Below, one piece after another: positions 26,549-35,300 of a stretch of 64,000 nucleotides of DNA (position 1 is its first letter; every line of letters begins with the position of its first letter). Under the pieces are notes generated by a model, which worked only from the letters and a program-made list of their open reading frames with translations, did no database searches and was not told the origin of the DNA. This stretch comes from Draconibacterium mangrovi. GTDB lineage: Bacteria; Bacteroidota; Bacteroidia; Bacteroidales; Prolixibacteraceae. A program made the translations under genes and the position numbers. Where the stretch lies: the NCBI RefSeq assembly GCF_010586825.1, contig NZ_JAAAGB010000005.1, positions 1 through 64,000 on the forward strand. Reading direction: 5' to 3'.

Positions 26549-27246
26549 GTTTAAAACAAGAAATTAATAGCGTTTGCACATTATTCACTTTAATGGAGGA
26601 GGCTAAGAATAAGGATAGTTTAGGCTTTGTTGCGCAAAAAACTGATAAAAAATCTTCCATAAATATTGATGAGGCTGCGGTAATTGAGAAAATAACTTTG
26701 TTGTCTAAAGGGATAGAGTTCCCTGCATTGAAAATTTATATAACTCAATATTTGGATTTGTATCAATGTTATTTAGCGGTAACAGAAACGCATAGACTTA
26801 AACAATTGTCCGATTTTCGTAAAGATTACAGAGAGTTGATGGAATATGTGAATTTTGAACCTGATTATAATGTTGAAAGCATTACAATTAAAGTTAATTC
26901 CAATTATACACCCAAATTTACCTCAAAGATTTTAACCTCAACTATTATGGAAATGATAACAAAGCGTTTTGAGGATTTTGAGTATATGCAATTTGATTAT
27001 TTATTGTCGGAAGATGGAATAGTAGATGCTCCGAGATTGGGTAAATATAAAAAGGAATTTATCAAGGGATTCTATCCAATGTTTTGTTATTTGAAAGAAC
27101 ACAACTCAAATTTGACAGATATTAAAATACGGGAATACCTGGGGGAGTTTACCGTTGGCTTGGGCTTTAATTTTTATGATAGGGGGTTAATAAATTCTCC
27201 AGTTGATTCCGACACAATAAGAAAATATTTTGAAGATATAGCATAA
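26545..27246 (+). CDS. Unknown protein coupled to the integrase
   Basis: This 233-residue, mostly helical, soluble protein has no motif I recognise. The start ATG overlaps the integrase stop by 4 bp, and a terminator-like hairpin follows, so int and this gene form one unit. Genes in this position in Bacteroidota elements often take part in excision or its control, but nothing in the sequence proves it. It is AT-rich like the rest of the element. Confidence 0.6.
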   Translation: MSLKQEINSVCTLFTLMEEAKNKDSLGFVAQKTDKKSSINIDEAAVIEKITLLSKGIEFPALKIYITQYLDLYQCYLAVTETHRLKQLSDFRKDYRELMEYVNFEPDYNVESITIKVNSNYTPKFTSKILTSTIMEMITKRFEDFEYMQFDYLLSEDGIVDAPRLGKYKKEFIKGFYPMFCYLKEHNSNLTDIKIREYLGEFTVGLGFNFYDRGLINSPVDSDTIRKYFEDIA

Positions 27247-27266
27247 GGAAACTGCTTGATTATTAG

Positions 27267-27312
27267 AGGGACTAAGATGGGCTTATTTTTGCTTTTCTTA
27301 GCCCCTTTTTTT
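27267..27312 (+). terminator. Terminator after the integrase unit
   Basis: AGGGACTAAGA (27267-27277) pairs with TCTTAGCCCCT (27296-27306), one mismatch, around an 18-nt loop and is followed by a run of seven T. Confidence 0.65.
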
Positions 27313-27362
27313 ATGCCTATTTCGGAGTAATCTTGTCAAAAATATTTCAACAGAATTTAATT

Positions 27363-27536
27363 ATGGAGAATAGGATTTACACAGTTGATGAAGTGAGGTT
27401 GTTATTAAAGGTATCTCGTGGAACTTTAAATAACTGGGATAGAAACGGTATTCTAAAACCCAAACGAATTGGACGCAGGAATTACTATTTGAAATCTGAC
27501 ATAGAAAGGGCCTTGGAGGAGGGTTCAAGCGGTTAG
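27363..27536 (+). CDS. Small MerR-like/HTH_17 DNA-binding protein, excisionase-like
   Basis: The 57-residue protein is essentially one winged helix-turn-helix: YTVDEVRLLLKVSRGTLNNW, then GILKPKRIGRRNYYLKSDIE. This is the form of the Xis-like/HTH_17 proteins found next to integrases. It probably bends or binds DNA at the element ends. The ATG at 27363 is preferred over a TTG at 27333, since the domain starts a few residues later. Confidence 0.75.
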   Translation: MENRIYTVDEVRLLLKVSRGTLNNWDRNGILKPKRIGRRNYYLKSDIERALEEGSSG

Positions 27537-27580
27537 CTAGCTATTGGAATGCCTATGAAGTAAGGGAAGTTGGTAAAAAT

Positions 27581-27597
27581 GGAAATATATTGGAAAT
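27581..27597 (-). repeat. Inverted 17-bp copy of the end repeat
   Basis: GGAAATATATTGGAAAT is the reverse complement of the first 17 bp shared by the repeats at 25099 and 35675 (with one preceding A). It lies just upstream of the second helix-turn-helix gene and may couple its expression to integrase or excisionase binding. Confidence 0.5.
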
Positions 27598-27606
27598 AAA
27601 AGTGTC

Positions 27607-27870
27607 ATGGACGGTATAGAGAGAGAATTAAGACTAGTAAAAAGGTTATTGAATAGGTTGCTCAAATCGTTAGAACAGAACCCCAAAAAGAGACTTAGAA
27701 ATGGTTGGATGATAGGAGCGGAAGTAAAACAGGTGCTTCATATCTCTCAGCGTACTTTGCAAACTTGGAGAGAAAATGGGACATTACCTTTTTCGCAAAT
27801 ATCAGGTAAAATCTATTATAGGACATCAGATGTTGAAAATCTTCTTAATGAAAATTATTCTGCAAGATGA
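27607..27870 (+). CDS. Second small helix-turn-helix protein of the element
   Basis: The 87-residue protein has a lysine- and arginine-rich N-terminal helix (about 1-35) and a helix-turn-helix (about 38-80; MIGAEVKQVLHISQRTLQTW, then GKIYYRTSDVENLL). It is in the same family as the upstream 57-residue protein. Proteins of this type are often found beside replication or mobilisation genes in Bacteroidota mobile elements. Its stop overlaps the next start by 4 bp. Confidence 0.75.
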   Translation: MDGIERELRLVKRLLNRLLKSLEQNPKKRLRNGWMIGAEVKQVLHISQRTLQTWRENGTLPFSQISGKIYYRTSDVENLLNENYSAR

Positions 27871-28607
27871 ATCAAAACTTTTTGATAATTCCAATCACAC
27901 TCTGTGAATATGCAGTTCGTGAAAAGCGAAAGAATGAGCTCCAGTTATTGTGTTGGTTGAAAGTACAGTGTAGTGGAAATTTTATGCTAACTAATAATTT
28001 AAAGAATAGAGTATATAACCAATTGAAAATTACACTTGCAACGTTTAAAAGTAGGTTGGCTTGGCTTCTTGAAAAATCATGGGTAGAATACAACGAAGAA
28101 ACCAAAAGATATTGGATATGTAGTTTTACAATAATTACTAAAATGATGGACGGCTATACTTCCAAGGCTGTAATTTGGGATTACAATGAATTTGATACCT
28201 TCAAGGCTTTTGTTGATGCTACTATGATCACTTTTATTGCTAAAAGGAAGTACTTCTACGATAAGCAAGGATATAGGTGTAATTTGGAATACAATAGATA
28301 TAAATTATATAGAAAGAGAACAAAACCTCAATTTTACCCATTGCCTGTTTCATATTTAAGTAAGGCTTTAGGGATTTCTGACAGTAGCGCTTCAAACATG
28401 AAAAAGAATGCTTCCAATGCCCAATTTATAATAGTTAAAAAGAATATAAAGAAATTGGACATTTCGGTAAATGAGTATAAATTCCTAAAGGATTGCCATC
28501 CGGAAGGCAAACGTTATTTAAAAAGGGGAAATGTAATTTATGAACAACTTCCTGATTCTATTCAATCCTATTTGGTATTTAAAATTAAACGCAATTTAGT
28601 GCAATAA
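27867..28607 (+). CDS. Unknown element protein, possible replication or regulatory role
   Basis: The 246-residue protein is basic and has no motif I can name. A segment LPVSYLSKALGISDSSASNM (about 165-184) looks like a helix-turn-helix, and the N-terminal half looks like another winged-helix-type domain (NQLKITLATFKSRLAWLLEKSW, about 50-70), suggesting DNA binding. It is coupled by an ATGA overlap to the preceding helix-turn-helix gene. A role in replication of an excised circle is possible but unproven. Confidence 0.5.
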   Translation: MNQNFLIIPITLCEYAVREKRKNELQLLCWLKVQCSGNFMLTNNLKNRVYNQLKITLATFKSRLAWLLEKSWVEYNEETKRYWICSFTIITKMMDGYTSKAVIWDYNEFDTFKAFVDATMITFIAKRKYFYDKQGYRCNLEYNRYKLYRKRTKPQFYPLPVSYLSKALGISDSSASNMKKNASNAQFIIVKKNIKKLDISVNEYKFLKDCHPEGKRYLKRGNVIYEQLPDSIQSYLVFKIKRNLVQ

Positions 28608-29246
28608 ACACTTAAATACATAAACCGTAATATTGGGGGGCTAGGGGGGCAAAGAGAAAGTAATTTATTACTAGGAAACTGAGTGCAATAATCATTTTGA
28701 ATTTAAAATTGGCATTTCCATCGGAATTTTATTTTTATATCTAACTTGAAAAAAATAGGAGCACATTATTTTCAAACAAGAAAAATTACGCTTCTCATTC
28801 TCCGTATTCAAATTTTTACTTTTAATGAAACAATGGTATCTATTCTACTGAAGCCGGTTCTCGTAGTGGAGAACGATAGGAATAGGCTTTATAATTATTA
28901 GTATAAGGTTTTATAAGCTCGTGTTTTGTGATTTTTTATAATTGGTGTTAGCTTTTATTGGGGGACTAAAAGATGCGCGCGCAAAAGGGTTATTCATGGA
29001 GTATAATAAAGATTGTTTCATTTGAATACATTATAGCGGAATATTTGGCGGAAATGAATAAAAAAGGGCAAAACGATGAAGGTCTTCAAATGCGACATTT
29101 TTTTTCCGAGCAAAATTGAAAATCGTGTTTCCTCCTAAGCTATACGTAGGTTATTTATTATGACTCGTAATGTTTTATTTTTTTGAATTTGCGTTTTGGA
29201 ATATCTGCTGGATTGTGTGACCTGCAAATGATCTTGATTAGTCCTG
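28608..29246. other. 640-bp gene-free gap in the middle of the element
   Basis: This gap separates two convergent units, the integration module and the cargo operon. It has a short G-rich stretch (GGGGGGCTAGGGGGGC, about 28636-28651) and a GCGCGC tract near 28976 in otherwise AT-rich DNA. I see no gene, no tRNA and no clear terminator. A small RNA or a site for replication or transfer could be hidden here. Confidence 0.4.
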
Positions 29247-31079
29247 TTAATCAAATCTGACTCCATATTTTAATTCAATAAATTTGTCTAATTTTGAAGG
29301 ATTATCTGCAGCAATTATTCTGTCTATCTCAATTTCGTCAAAATCATATATTCCAAAATTTTTAATATAATTTCGACTCAATGAAAAGTACCCTGAGCCA
29401 TAAGGCTTGCTTGAGTTTTCAATATAAAACCAAAAAAGTCGTGTACTTAATAGTTTTTGAAGAAATAGCAAATCTCTCTCGTTATCACTAATCAGTGCAA
29501 GTCCATTATGAAATAGAAGATCTTCATCTGAATTAAGAACAAAATTTGGAGTAGATGGAGCAATGTGTGGAAAGAATAATTTATACTTTAGTTTTTCAAG
29601 TGACTGATTACGCCCATATGCATACCAATTCTCATAATTTCCTTTTCCTTTATCTCGCTTATCAAGTGAATTCTTGTTTTCGAAAAGATATTTAAAAGTC
29701 TCAGGATAATATTTTTTAAAATCAGGTTCAGATATAAGCTTAACATGTCCATCTTCATATCGATAAGGAAAAATAATTTTTTTCTTAATTGAGCTAATTG
29801 AATCCAGCTTAGTTAATAAATTAGGATTGATGATATCTTTACAGATTTCTTTTTCAATTTTATATTCAAGACCATTTGATAAATAGTAAAACTCACCATC
29901 TTCCTTTATAGGATTGAAAATATATATGCTATTCTTTAAGGTCGCAATACCGTTTCTAGTTTTGAATTTTTCACCCAATGGAGTACCTGTTGATTCTATT
30001 TTAGATAATAAATCAATTTGTTGAAGATTCCATCCTTTAAAAGCATTTAGGGACGAATAGGAAATCGAATTATATGGGAATCCATTGCCTGATAATGATT
30101 TTAAAGATGATAATCTAATGTATTGTAAAAAATCGGACTTGGACTTTTGAATTATGCAAATGCATGTGTACGTTGATCGTGATTGAAAAATTTGTTGACT
30201 TCCAAAATCAAGCATTTTGAAATCATACGTTACTTTTTGAAAATATTCTCTTAATGCACGACCATTAACACTTTTTAAAAATGTATTCATCGTAATAAAA
30301 CCCAAAACTCCATCTTCTTTTAAGATTGATAATCCTATCTCAAAAAAAGGAATATACAAATCGGGGTGACCGGTAGAACAAACAGTCCAATTTTTTAATA
30401 ATAATTTAGACTCGTTATCAATATTTCTTGAACACACATATGGTGGATTTCCAACTACGATATCAAAACCCGCAAAGTTTTCTAAATGCTCTTCCCATTG
30501 AAAACTTAACGCATTACCTTTAAATAAATTGAAAGTGAATTCCTTTTCGTCTTCACCTGATAAAACCGCCAATAAAGTCAACAATATTGTTGAACGTGAG
30601 ATCGAATATTCTTGAATGTCCAATCCAAATATGTTATTTTCAAATATTTCTCGATAGGTTTTATTTGTCTTATCTTTTAATATGATTACCGCATCATAGA
30701 GAAAGCCTGAGCATCCACATGCAGGATCACAAATCAATAAATCATCAATATTTTCATATTTAGAAATTGTTTGGCTGATGATATATTTTCGAATTACGTG
30801 TGGCGTATATATGGCACCTGTAATAACTTTCTCTTCCGGTGATATAACAAATTCAAACAATTCGATAAGTTGCTCAAATTCAGTTATTCTTCCTAACTCT
30901 ATAAATTTTAATAGGTTATTATAGTCAGGGTCAGACTCTTTTATTAATAGACTCTTAAGTAAACGATTGTTTGGATCTGTAATTTTATTAGAAACTAAAA
31001 AAGCAGAGATAATTAATCGGTCAATTTTTAATGGATCGAACGAATATGATTTTAGATATTGAAATAATTCTCTTTTCAT
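29247..31079 (-). CDS. N6-adenine DNA methyltransferase, Eco57I/TaqI-like
   Basis: The 610-residue protein has motif X-like TGAIYTPHVI (about 87-96), the SAM-binding motif I DPACGCSGF (118-126), an acidic GLDIQ strand (152-156) and the catalytic motif IV NPPY (211-214) of N6-adenine enzymes. The C-terminal half (about 370-600) resembles a TaqI/Eco57I target-recognition domain. No PD-(D/E)xK nuclease motif could be seen, so it looks like a methyltransferase only. It is the last gene of the cargo operon and starts directly next to the stop codon of the 255-residue gene. It may mark self DNA. Confidence 0.85.
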   Translation of the reverse strand: MKRELFQYLKSYSFDPLKIDRLIISAFLVSNKITDPNNRLLKSLLIKESDPDYNNLLKFIELGRITEFEQLIELFEFVISPEEKVITGAIYTPHVIRKYIISQTISKYENIDDLLICDPACGCSGFLYDAVIILKDKTNKTYREIFENNIFGLDIQEYSISRSTILLTLLAVLSGEDEKEFTFNLFKGNALSFQWEEHLENFAGFDIVVGNPPYVCSRNIDNESKLLLKNWTVCSTGHPDLYIPFFEIGLSILKEDGVLGFITMNTFLKSVNGRALREYFQKVTYDFKMLDFGSQQIFQSRSTYTCICIIQKSKSDFLQYIRLSSLKSLSGNGFPYNSISYSSLNAFKGWNLQQIDLLSKIESTGTPLGEKFKTRNGIATLKNSIYIFNPIKEDGEFYYLSNGLEYKIEKEICKDIINPNLLTKLDSISSIKKKIIFPYRYEDGHVKLISEPDFKKYYPETFKYLFENKNSLDKRDKGKGNYENWYAYGRNQSLEKLKYKLFFPHIAPSTPNFVLNSDEDLLFHNGLALISDNERDLLFLQKLLSTRLFWFYIENSSKPYGSGYFSLSRNYIKNFGIYDFDEIEIDRIIAADNPSKLDKFIELKYGVRFD

Positions 31080-31847
31080 TTAAAATAATTGAGGACAAAT
31101 CTGTTCGGAATTCCAATAGGATTCCCCATTTATCATCCCATTCCAGTGATTTGCAAGAGAGCAAAAGTAAGGCTTGATAAACTGATTTCTGTATTCAGAT
31201 ATAATTGTTACATAGTCATTTTCCTTCTTTAGCTCTTGCCATACTTCTGGGAAAAAATTAGATATAATAAAGTCAATTCCTAATACAATATCCATTGGAT
31301 AATGCATAATTCTCGGGCTATCTAAAATAATTGATTGCCCAAAATCTTTATTACTTTTATCTAGTTTTCGTCCACCATAATGGAAATGATATTTTGGATG
31401 CGCTTCAATTGGATCATTTTCGCCTTCAGGATGTCTATCTAGATGATAAGAAATTATATGTTCTTTCCCATCTTTATAACCAATAACAACAATATTAAAT
31501 TCTAAGTGTTTTAACGGATCAGAATAGGCACGATCTTGAGTATATTCCTTAATTAGGTTAATGTCAAAGTGCAATGTAATGTTTTCTAATCCTTCAGGAT
31601 GAGTATGTGAAGGTGCTTCAGTGAAGATGAAATCAATTTGGTCAACATGATAACCTAGATAGTTGTAATTAACTTCGTCTTTCTGTTGAATTTTGGGGAT
31701 ATAGTTCACTTCTTTAAGTAATGAAGCAGCCTTCCTTAATTGTCCTGTATTTAGGTAGTGTTTTTCAAGAAGCTTAGCTAACGTTAATAAATCAGATGCC
31801 ATCTCCTCTCTGTGAAGCAACACTCGCTTTGGTATTTTACTGTTCAT
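31080..31847 (-). CDS. Unknown 255-residue protein of the cargo operon
   Basis: I do not recognise a family. Residues 1-45 look helical (LLTLAKLLEKHYLNTGQL). The middle part contains a His/Asp-rich region: HLDRHPEGEND, then HPKYHFHYGG, then PRIMHYPMDIVLGIDF. Its many His and acidic residues could bind metal, so a hydrolase or nuclease-like effector is conceivable, yet no known catalytic motif fits. Its start overlaps the response-regulator-like gene by 11 bp and its stop abuts the methyltransferase gene, so its product is needed with theirs. Confidence 0.6.
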   Translation of the reverse strand: MNSKIPKRVLLHREEMASDLLTLAKLLEKHYLNTGQLRKAASLLKEVNYIPKIQQKDEVNYNYLGYHVDQIDFIFTEAPSHTHPEGLENITLHFDINLIKEYTQDRAYSDPLKHLEFNIVVIGYKDGKEHIISYHLDRHPEGENDPIEAHPKYHFHYGGRKLDKSNKDFGQSIILDSPRIMHYPMDIVLGIDFIISNFFPEVWQELKKENDYVTIISEYRNQFIKPYFCSLANHWNGMINGESYWNSEQICPQLF

Positions 31848-32970
31848 TTGCTTCCTTTAACTGTTCAATGACAAGTCGATATCTATCATAATCTGTGGCA
31901 TGTACATCCAGACCTTCTTCAAAGTTTATTCTGTTTACAGCTCCATGTTTTGATATATAATTATAGTCCTGCCAAGGTTTTGGTTCTGTTTTTGTTTTTG
32001 CTTTAAATCCCTCTCGTGGGTCTAATGGCTTATTGTAAGATTTGCACACTGTCCAATATCTATAGCTTGAACAGCCTTCAATTCTCTCAGAGACCGTAAG
32101 TTCTTTCAATCCTGAATTTTCTACAATCAACTTTACTCTCTGAAGAGCATCTATGGAAGCTAAATTATAGCTGGTTAAATCTTTAAATGTGGTTATAATT
32201 CGATCCATCCACCATCTTTCCCATCCACACGCATAAACACCTGAATATTTTGCATCTAGGAAAATTTTATCTTTAAGATAATCCCAATCCGCAGATTTAG
32301 ATATATCAATACCGAGCCTTGCTGCAAAAGTTGCTTCATCAATTAAAGGACCATTGATATATATAAGGTCTTTTAAAATCATTCGTGAGTACTCATGAGG
32401 AGGGATAGATTCAGCATGATCTTGGAATCTTGAAAATATCCTATCATCAAGATGAGATATTTTTGTTTCCAGCAATGTGTCGAATTTCTTTTCTTCCCTT
32501 ATTTTGTTATATCCTTCAATTAGTGCAATTATTTGATTTGAAACAGTTAATAAGTCGCTCTTATCTTTTCTAAACTTCAGATCAAATAAATCATGACTAG
32601 TATGATCTGTAGTGTATGACTTTTGAAGCTTATCATCAGTTGAGCAAAGAATAAATGGTAAATCTTTTAATTGCTTTCCCTTATCAGTAGTTTCGGTTCT
32701 AATATGCTGTGCTAATACAGGTGCTTTAATATTTCCCTTTTCTCCTTGATCATTCACTCTATCATCTAATTGATAGTCAAAAATAATTGCATCAAAATCA
32801 TTAATCGACTCAAATAGCTCTTTTGCGATTTTATCAAATGGACCACTTTGAAAAGGAGTTATTTTAATCATTTCACTTTCCTCTAAAGTATCTATCATTG
32901 GTTCAATTTGAGAGAATCCATGCTTCGAAGCATCATCATCGATATAGAGAACTTTATATTTTTTACTCAT
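31837..32970 (-). CDS. Response-regulator-like protein with unknown C-terminal domain
   Basis: The N-terminal 140 residues look like a receiver domain: acidic pair Asp11-Asp12 in YIDDDA, a likely phosphoacceptor Asp65 in IIFDYQLDD, Ser/Thr at 110-111 and a Lys near 132-135. It is longer between the strands than common receivers. The 230-residue C-terminal part is not a known DNA-binding output domain; it has the odd aromatic stretch CGWERWWMDRI (about 250-260). The gene overlaps the kinase gene by 8 bp, so the pair should form a two-component system with a non-transcriptional output. Confidence 0.7.
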   Translation of the reverse strand: MSKKYKVLYIDDDASKHGFSQIEPMIDTLEESEMIKITPFQSGPFDKIAKELFESINDFDAIIFDYQLDDRVNDQGEKGNIKAPVLAQHIRTETTDKGKQLKDLPFILCSTDDKLQKSYTTDHTSHDLFDLKFRKDKSDLLTVSNQIIALIEGYNKIREEKKFDTLLETKISHLDDRIFSRFQDHAESIPPHEYSRMILKDLIYINGPLIDEATFAARLGIDISKSADWDYLKDKIFLDAKYSGVYACGWERWWMDRIITTFKDLTSYNLASIDALQRVKLIVENSGLKELTVSERIEGCSSYRYWTVCKSYNKPLDPREGFKAKTKTEPKPWQDYNYISKHGAVNRINFEEGLDVHATDYDRYRLVIEQLKEANEQ

Positions 32971-35296
32971 GGTTGTATTCTATTTCCGTTTTTGGTAATT
33001 CAATTCTCACAGAAGTTGAGAAATTATTTTCAGGGGTAGTGATGAACACCTCGCCACCGTAACCTGAAACAATATCATATACTATTTTAAGACCTAATCC
33101 AGTTCCTGTTGTTTCCTCTATCTCAGTAGCATCTGTTCCGGATGGGGCGCTGGTCGTAAAAAATTCATCAAAGACAAGTTCATATTTTTCAATCGGAATT
33201 CCATCCCCATTATCAGAAAACTCTAAGAAAACTTTATCTCTTATTTTCCCGACTTTCACAAAAATTTTTCCCTGAGAATTAGCTCTTTTAATAGCTTTCT
33301 TGGAATTGGAATAAAAATTAAATAAGATCGAGACCCATTCTGATTTATGCATTGGACAAGTAAATAGATCATATCCTTCTAATGCTGGTTCTAATAACTC
33401 AATTCCACTTCTTAATGCATCTGGCTTAATTACTTTATAAAATGATCTAACAACATCCTTTAATTCCACGGGTTCCAATTCTCTATTGACATTTTCCGAG
33501 ATAGTTTTGTCAAAATATGAAGTATAAGTCTTAAATGACTCGAGATTTGTTTTTAATCTTGTTGTCCGTTTTATATATGAATCCTCAGATAGTTTTCTGT
33601 GCAGGAAATCAACATCTAAATCAAATGCCCTTAAATGGTGTTTAATTTCGTGTACAAATTCTCCAATTGTTAATCCCAAACTTGCCAAAATGCGTAATAA
33701 TTGTACTTCCTGGAGTAATATTTTTTTCTCTTCCTCATCCCGTTCTGCACTTTCCCTCAATTTTTTCGCAAAGTCCTTATATTCACCTGATGAAAAACCG
33801 CGTTTGTTTTGTTCACTATTTGAGCTGTCTTCATCTGATGATTTGTCCTGATGATCTTTACTCGAAGAGCCTTCTTGTTTTTTAGCTTGTTCTTCAAAAG
33901 CAGCAGCAACTTCATCGATTATTTCTTTGGGCTTCTTTTTTTCCCACTCCTTTGCTGAAGCTTTATTTTTTCGTCCTCTTAACGCACTAATTTTAATAGT
34001 AGCATCAATTAATACTTTGAAGGCAAAATCTTTTAATTCCTCGAAGGCTTTGTTTTCAAGCAATCCTTCTCTGCTGGACAATTCTTGAAAAATCTCTCCT
34101 GATTTATCAAAAAGCTCAATAAATCCATAAAAATTATTATTACCATGAGGTGTTAAAATTGCTCTTCTTCTTACCGATGCATCTAGACCTAACCAATCAT
34201 TTGCTTTTTCTGCATATGGTAGTACTCTAAAGCCATTTCGATATAAGCGAATACCTCCATATTCGTCGGCATTTTGTCTAATTGCGGATTCAACTTGTTT
34301 AGGAACTAAGCCAACATTATAAATGAAATAATACGCTTTAAAATGTATATTTTTTAGAGATGTAAATTTTTTGTAGTCTTCATTCTTTTTATTTGCTCCA
34401 ATAGGGTATATTTCATCGACCATTTCAAAATGACTACTTTTTAAAGTATAAAAACCATCCCCACTTTTATCAACAAATCCTTCAATTTCGGCAGTAGCAT
34501 TTTTATAAAAAACGTTCTCTTCATTCAAAACGCTATCTCCATCCAAATAGAAAGAGGCTTTAAAACCGGGATCATCTTTACTTTCTTCATATCTATCGGA
34601 TAATGGAAATGGTTGGAGTAATTCTGAAATATATCGATAAGCACGTTTGATCATAGCTAATGTCCAAGTATCTCTTAGATTCTCAATGATCAAAGTAGTT
34701 CCTTCATCTTTTTCTTTTTCTACCTCATTAATATGATTTGTTATGAGGAGAAGGTTAGAGTCTATTGTAAAACTGTCCCATTCAATAGTTACTTTTAGTG
34801 CTTTTTCTTGTTCTAAAGTTTGAGTTATTATTGTAAGTTTACTTCCTAATCTTTGAGTTGCAAATCTGCCAATACCTTTTTGCCCAGCTCTAGTTCTTTC
34901 ATACCTTGGAGATTTAGGATTATGAATTTTATCACTAGAAGATATGGTCATAAACCCTTTGATAAGTTGTTCTCTTGTCATACCAACTCCTGAATCCTCA
35001 ATTCTCAGTGTTCCGCCAGGTTTGTTCGAATTTTCAAAGAATAGATCTACTGTTTTTGCATCAGCATCATACGAGTTTTTAACTAATTCAGCAACCGCTG
35101 ATTCATGTCTTCCAACTAATTCTTTTCCGAGTCTATTAATAATTCCTGCATCAACTGAAAAACGTACGTTTTGAGAATCAAGACTTGCTATTTCATGTGA
35201 AAGTGATAGGATTAAATTATTATCAGACTTTTCTTTTATCAGCTCTTCATTCAAAAGTCTTTTTAATTTTTCCAATTTGATGGTATCTGTTTCCAT
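32963..35296 (-). CDS. Dual GHKL ATPase: Hsp90/MORC-like domain plus histidine kinase
   Basis: The 777-residue protein has an N-terminal GHKL ATPase of the Hsp90/MutL/MORC type: N box ELVKNSYDAD (70-79), EDSGVGM (100-106), GQKGIGRFA (138-146). A substrate-like middle region runs to about 430 and a charged, Ser/Lys/Glu-rich linker fills about 440-520. A second GHKL domain is a histidine kinase: putative phosphoacceptor His549 in EFVHEIKHHL, N box YSNSKKAI (662-669), DNGDGI (695-700), F box VFDEFF (708-713) and TGTGLGL (730-736). No membrane segment is present, so sensing is cytoplasmic. It is 4 bp downstream of the XRE gene. Both nucleotide sites look intact. Confidence 0.85.
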   Translation of the reverse strand: METDTIKLEKLKRLLNEELIKEKSDNNLILSLSHEIASLDSQNVRFSVDAGIINRLGKELVGRHESAVAELVKNSYDADAKTVDLFFENSNKPGGTLRIEDSGVGMTREQLIKGFMTISSSDKIHNPKSPRYERTRAGQKGIGRFATQRLGSKLTIITQTLEQEKALKVTIEWDSFTIDSNLLLITNHINEVEKEKDEGTTLIIENLRDTWTLAMIKRAYRYISELLQPFPLSDRYEESKDDPGFKASFYLDGDSVLNEENVFYKNATAEIEGFVDKSGDGFYTLKSSHFEMVDEIYPIGANKKNEDYKKFTSLKNIHFKAYYFIYNVGLVPKQVESAIRQNADEYGGIRLYRNGFRVLPYAEKANDWLGLDASVRRRAILTPHGNNNFYGFIELFDKSGEIFQELSSREGLLENKAFEELKDFAFKVLIDATIKISALRGRKNKASAKEWEKKKPKEIIDEVAAAFEEQAKKQEGSSSKDHQDKSSDEDSSNSEQNKRGFSSGEYKDFAKKLRESAERDEEEKKILLQEVQLLRILASLGLTIGEFVHEIKHHLRAFDLDVDFLHRKLSEDSYIKRTTRLKTNLESFKTYTSYFDKTISENVNRELEPVELKDVVRSFYKVIKPDALRSGIELLEPALEGYDLFTCPMHKSEWVSILFNFYSNSKKAIKRANSQGKIFVKVGKIRDKVFLEFSDNGDGIPIEKYELVFDEFFTTSAPSGTDATEIEETTGTGLGLKIVYDIVSGYGGEVFITTPENNFSTSVRIELPKTEIEYNHE

Positions 35297-35300
35297 GCTG

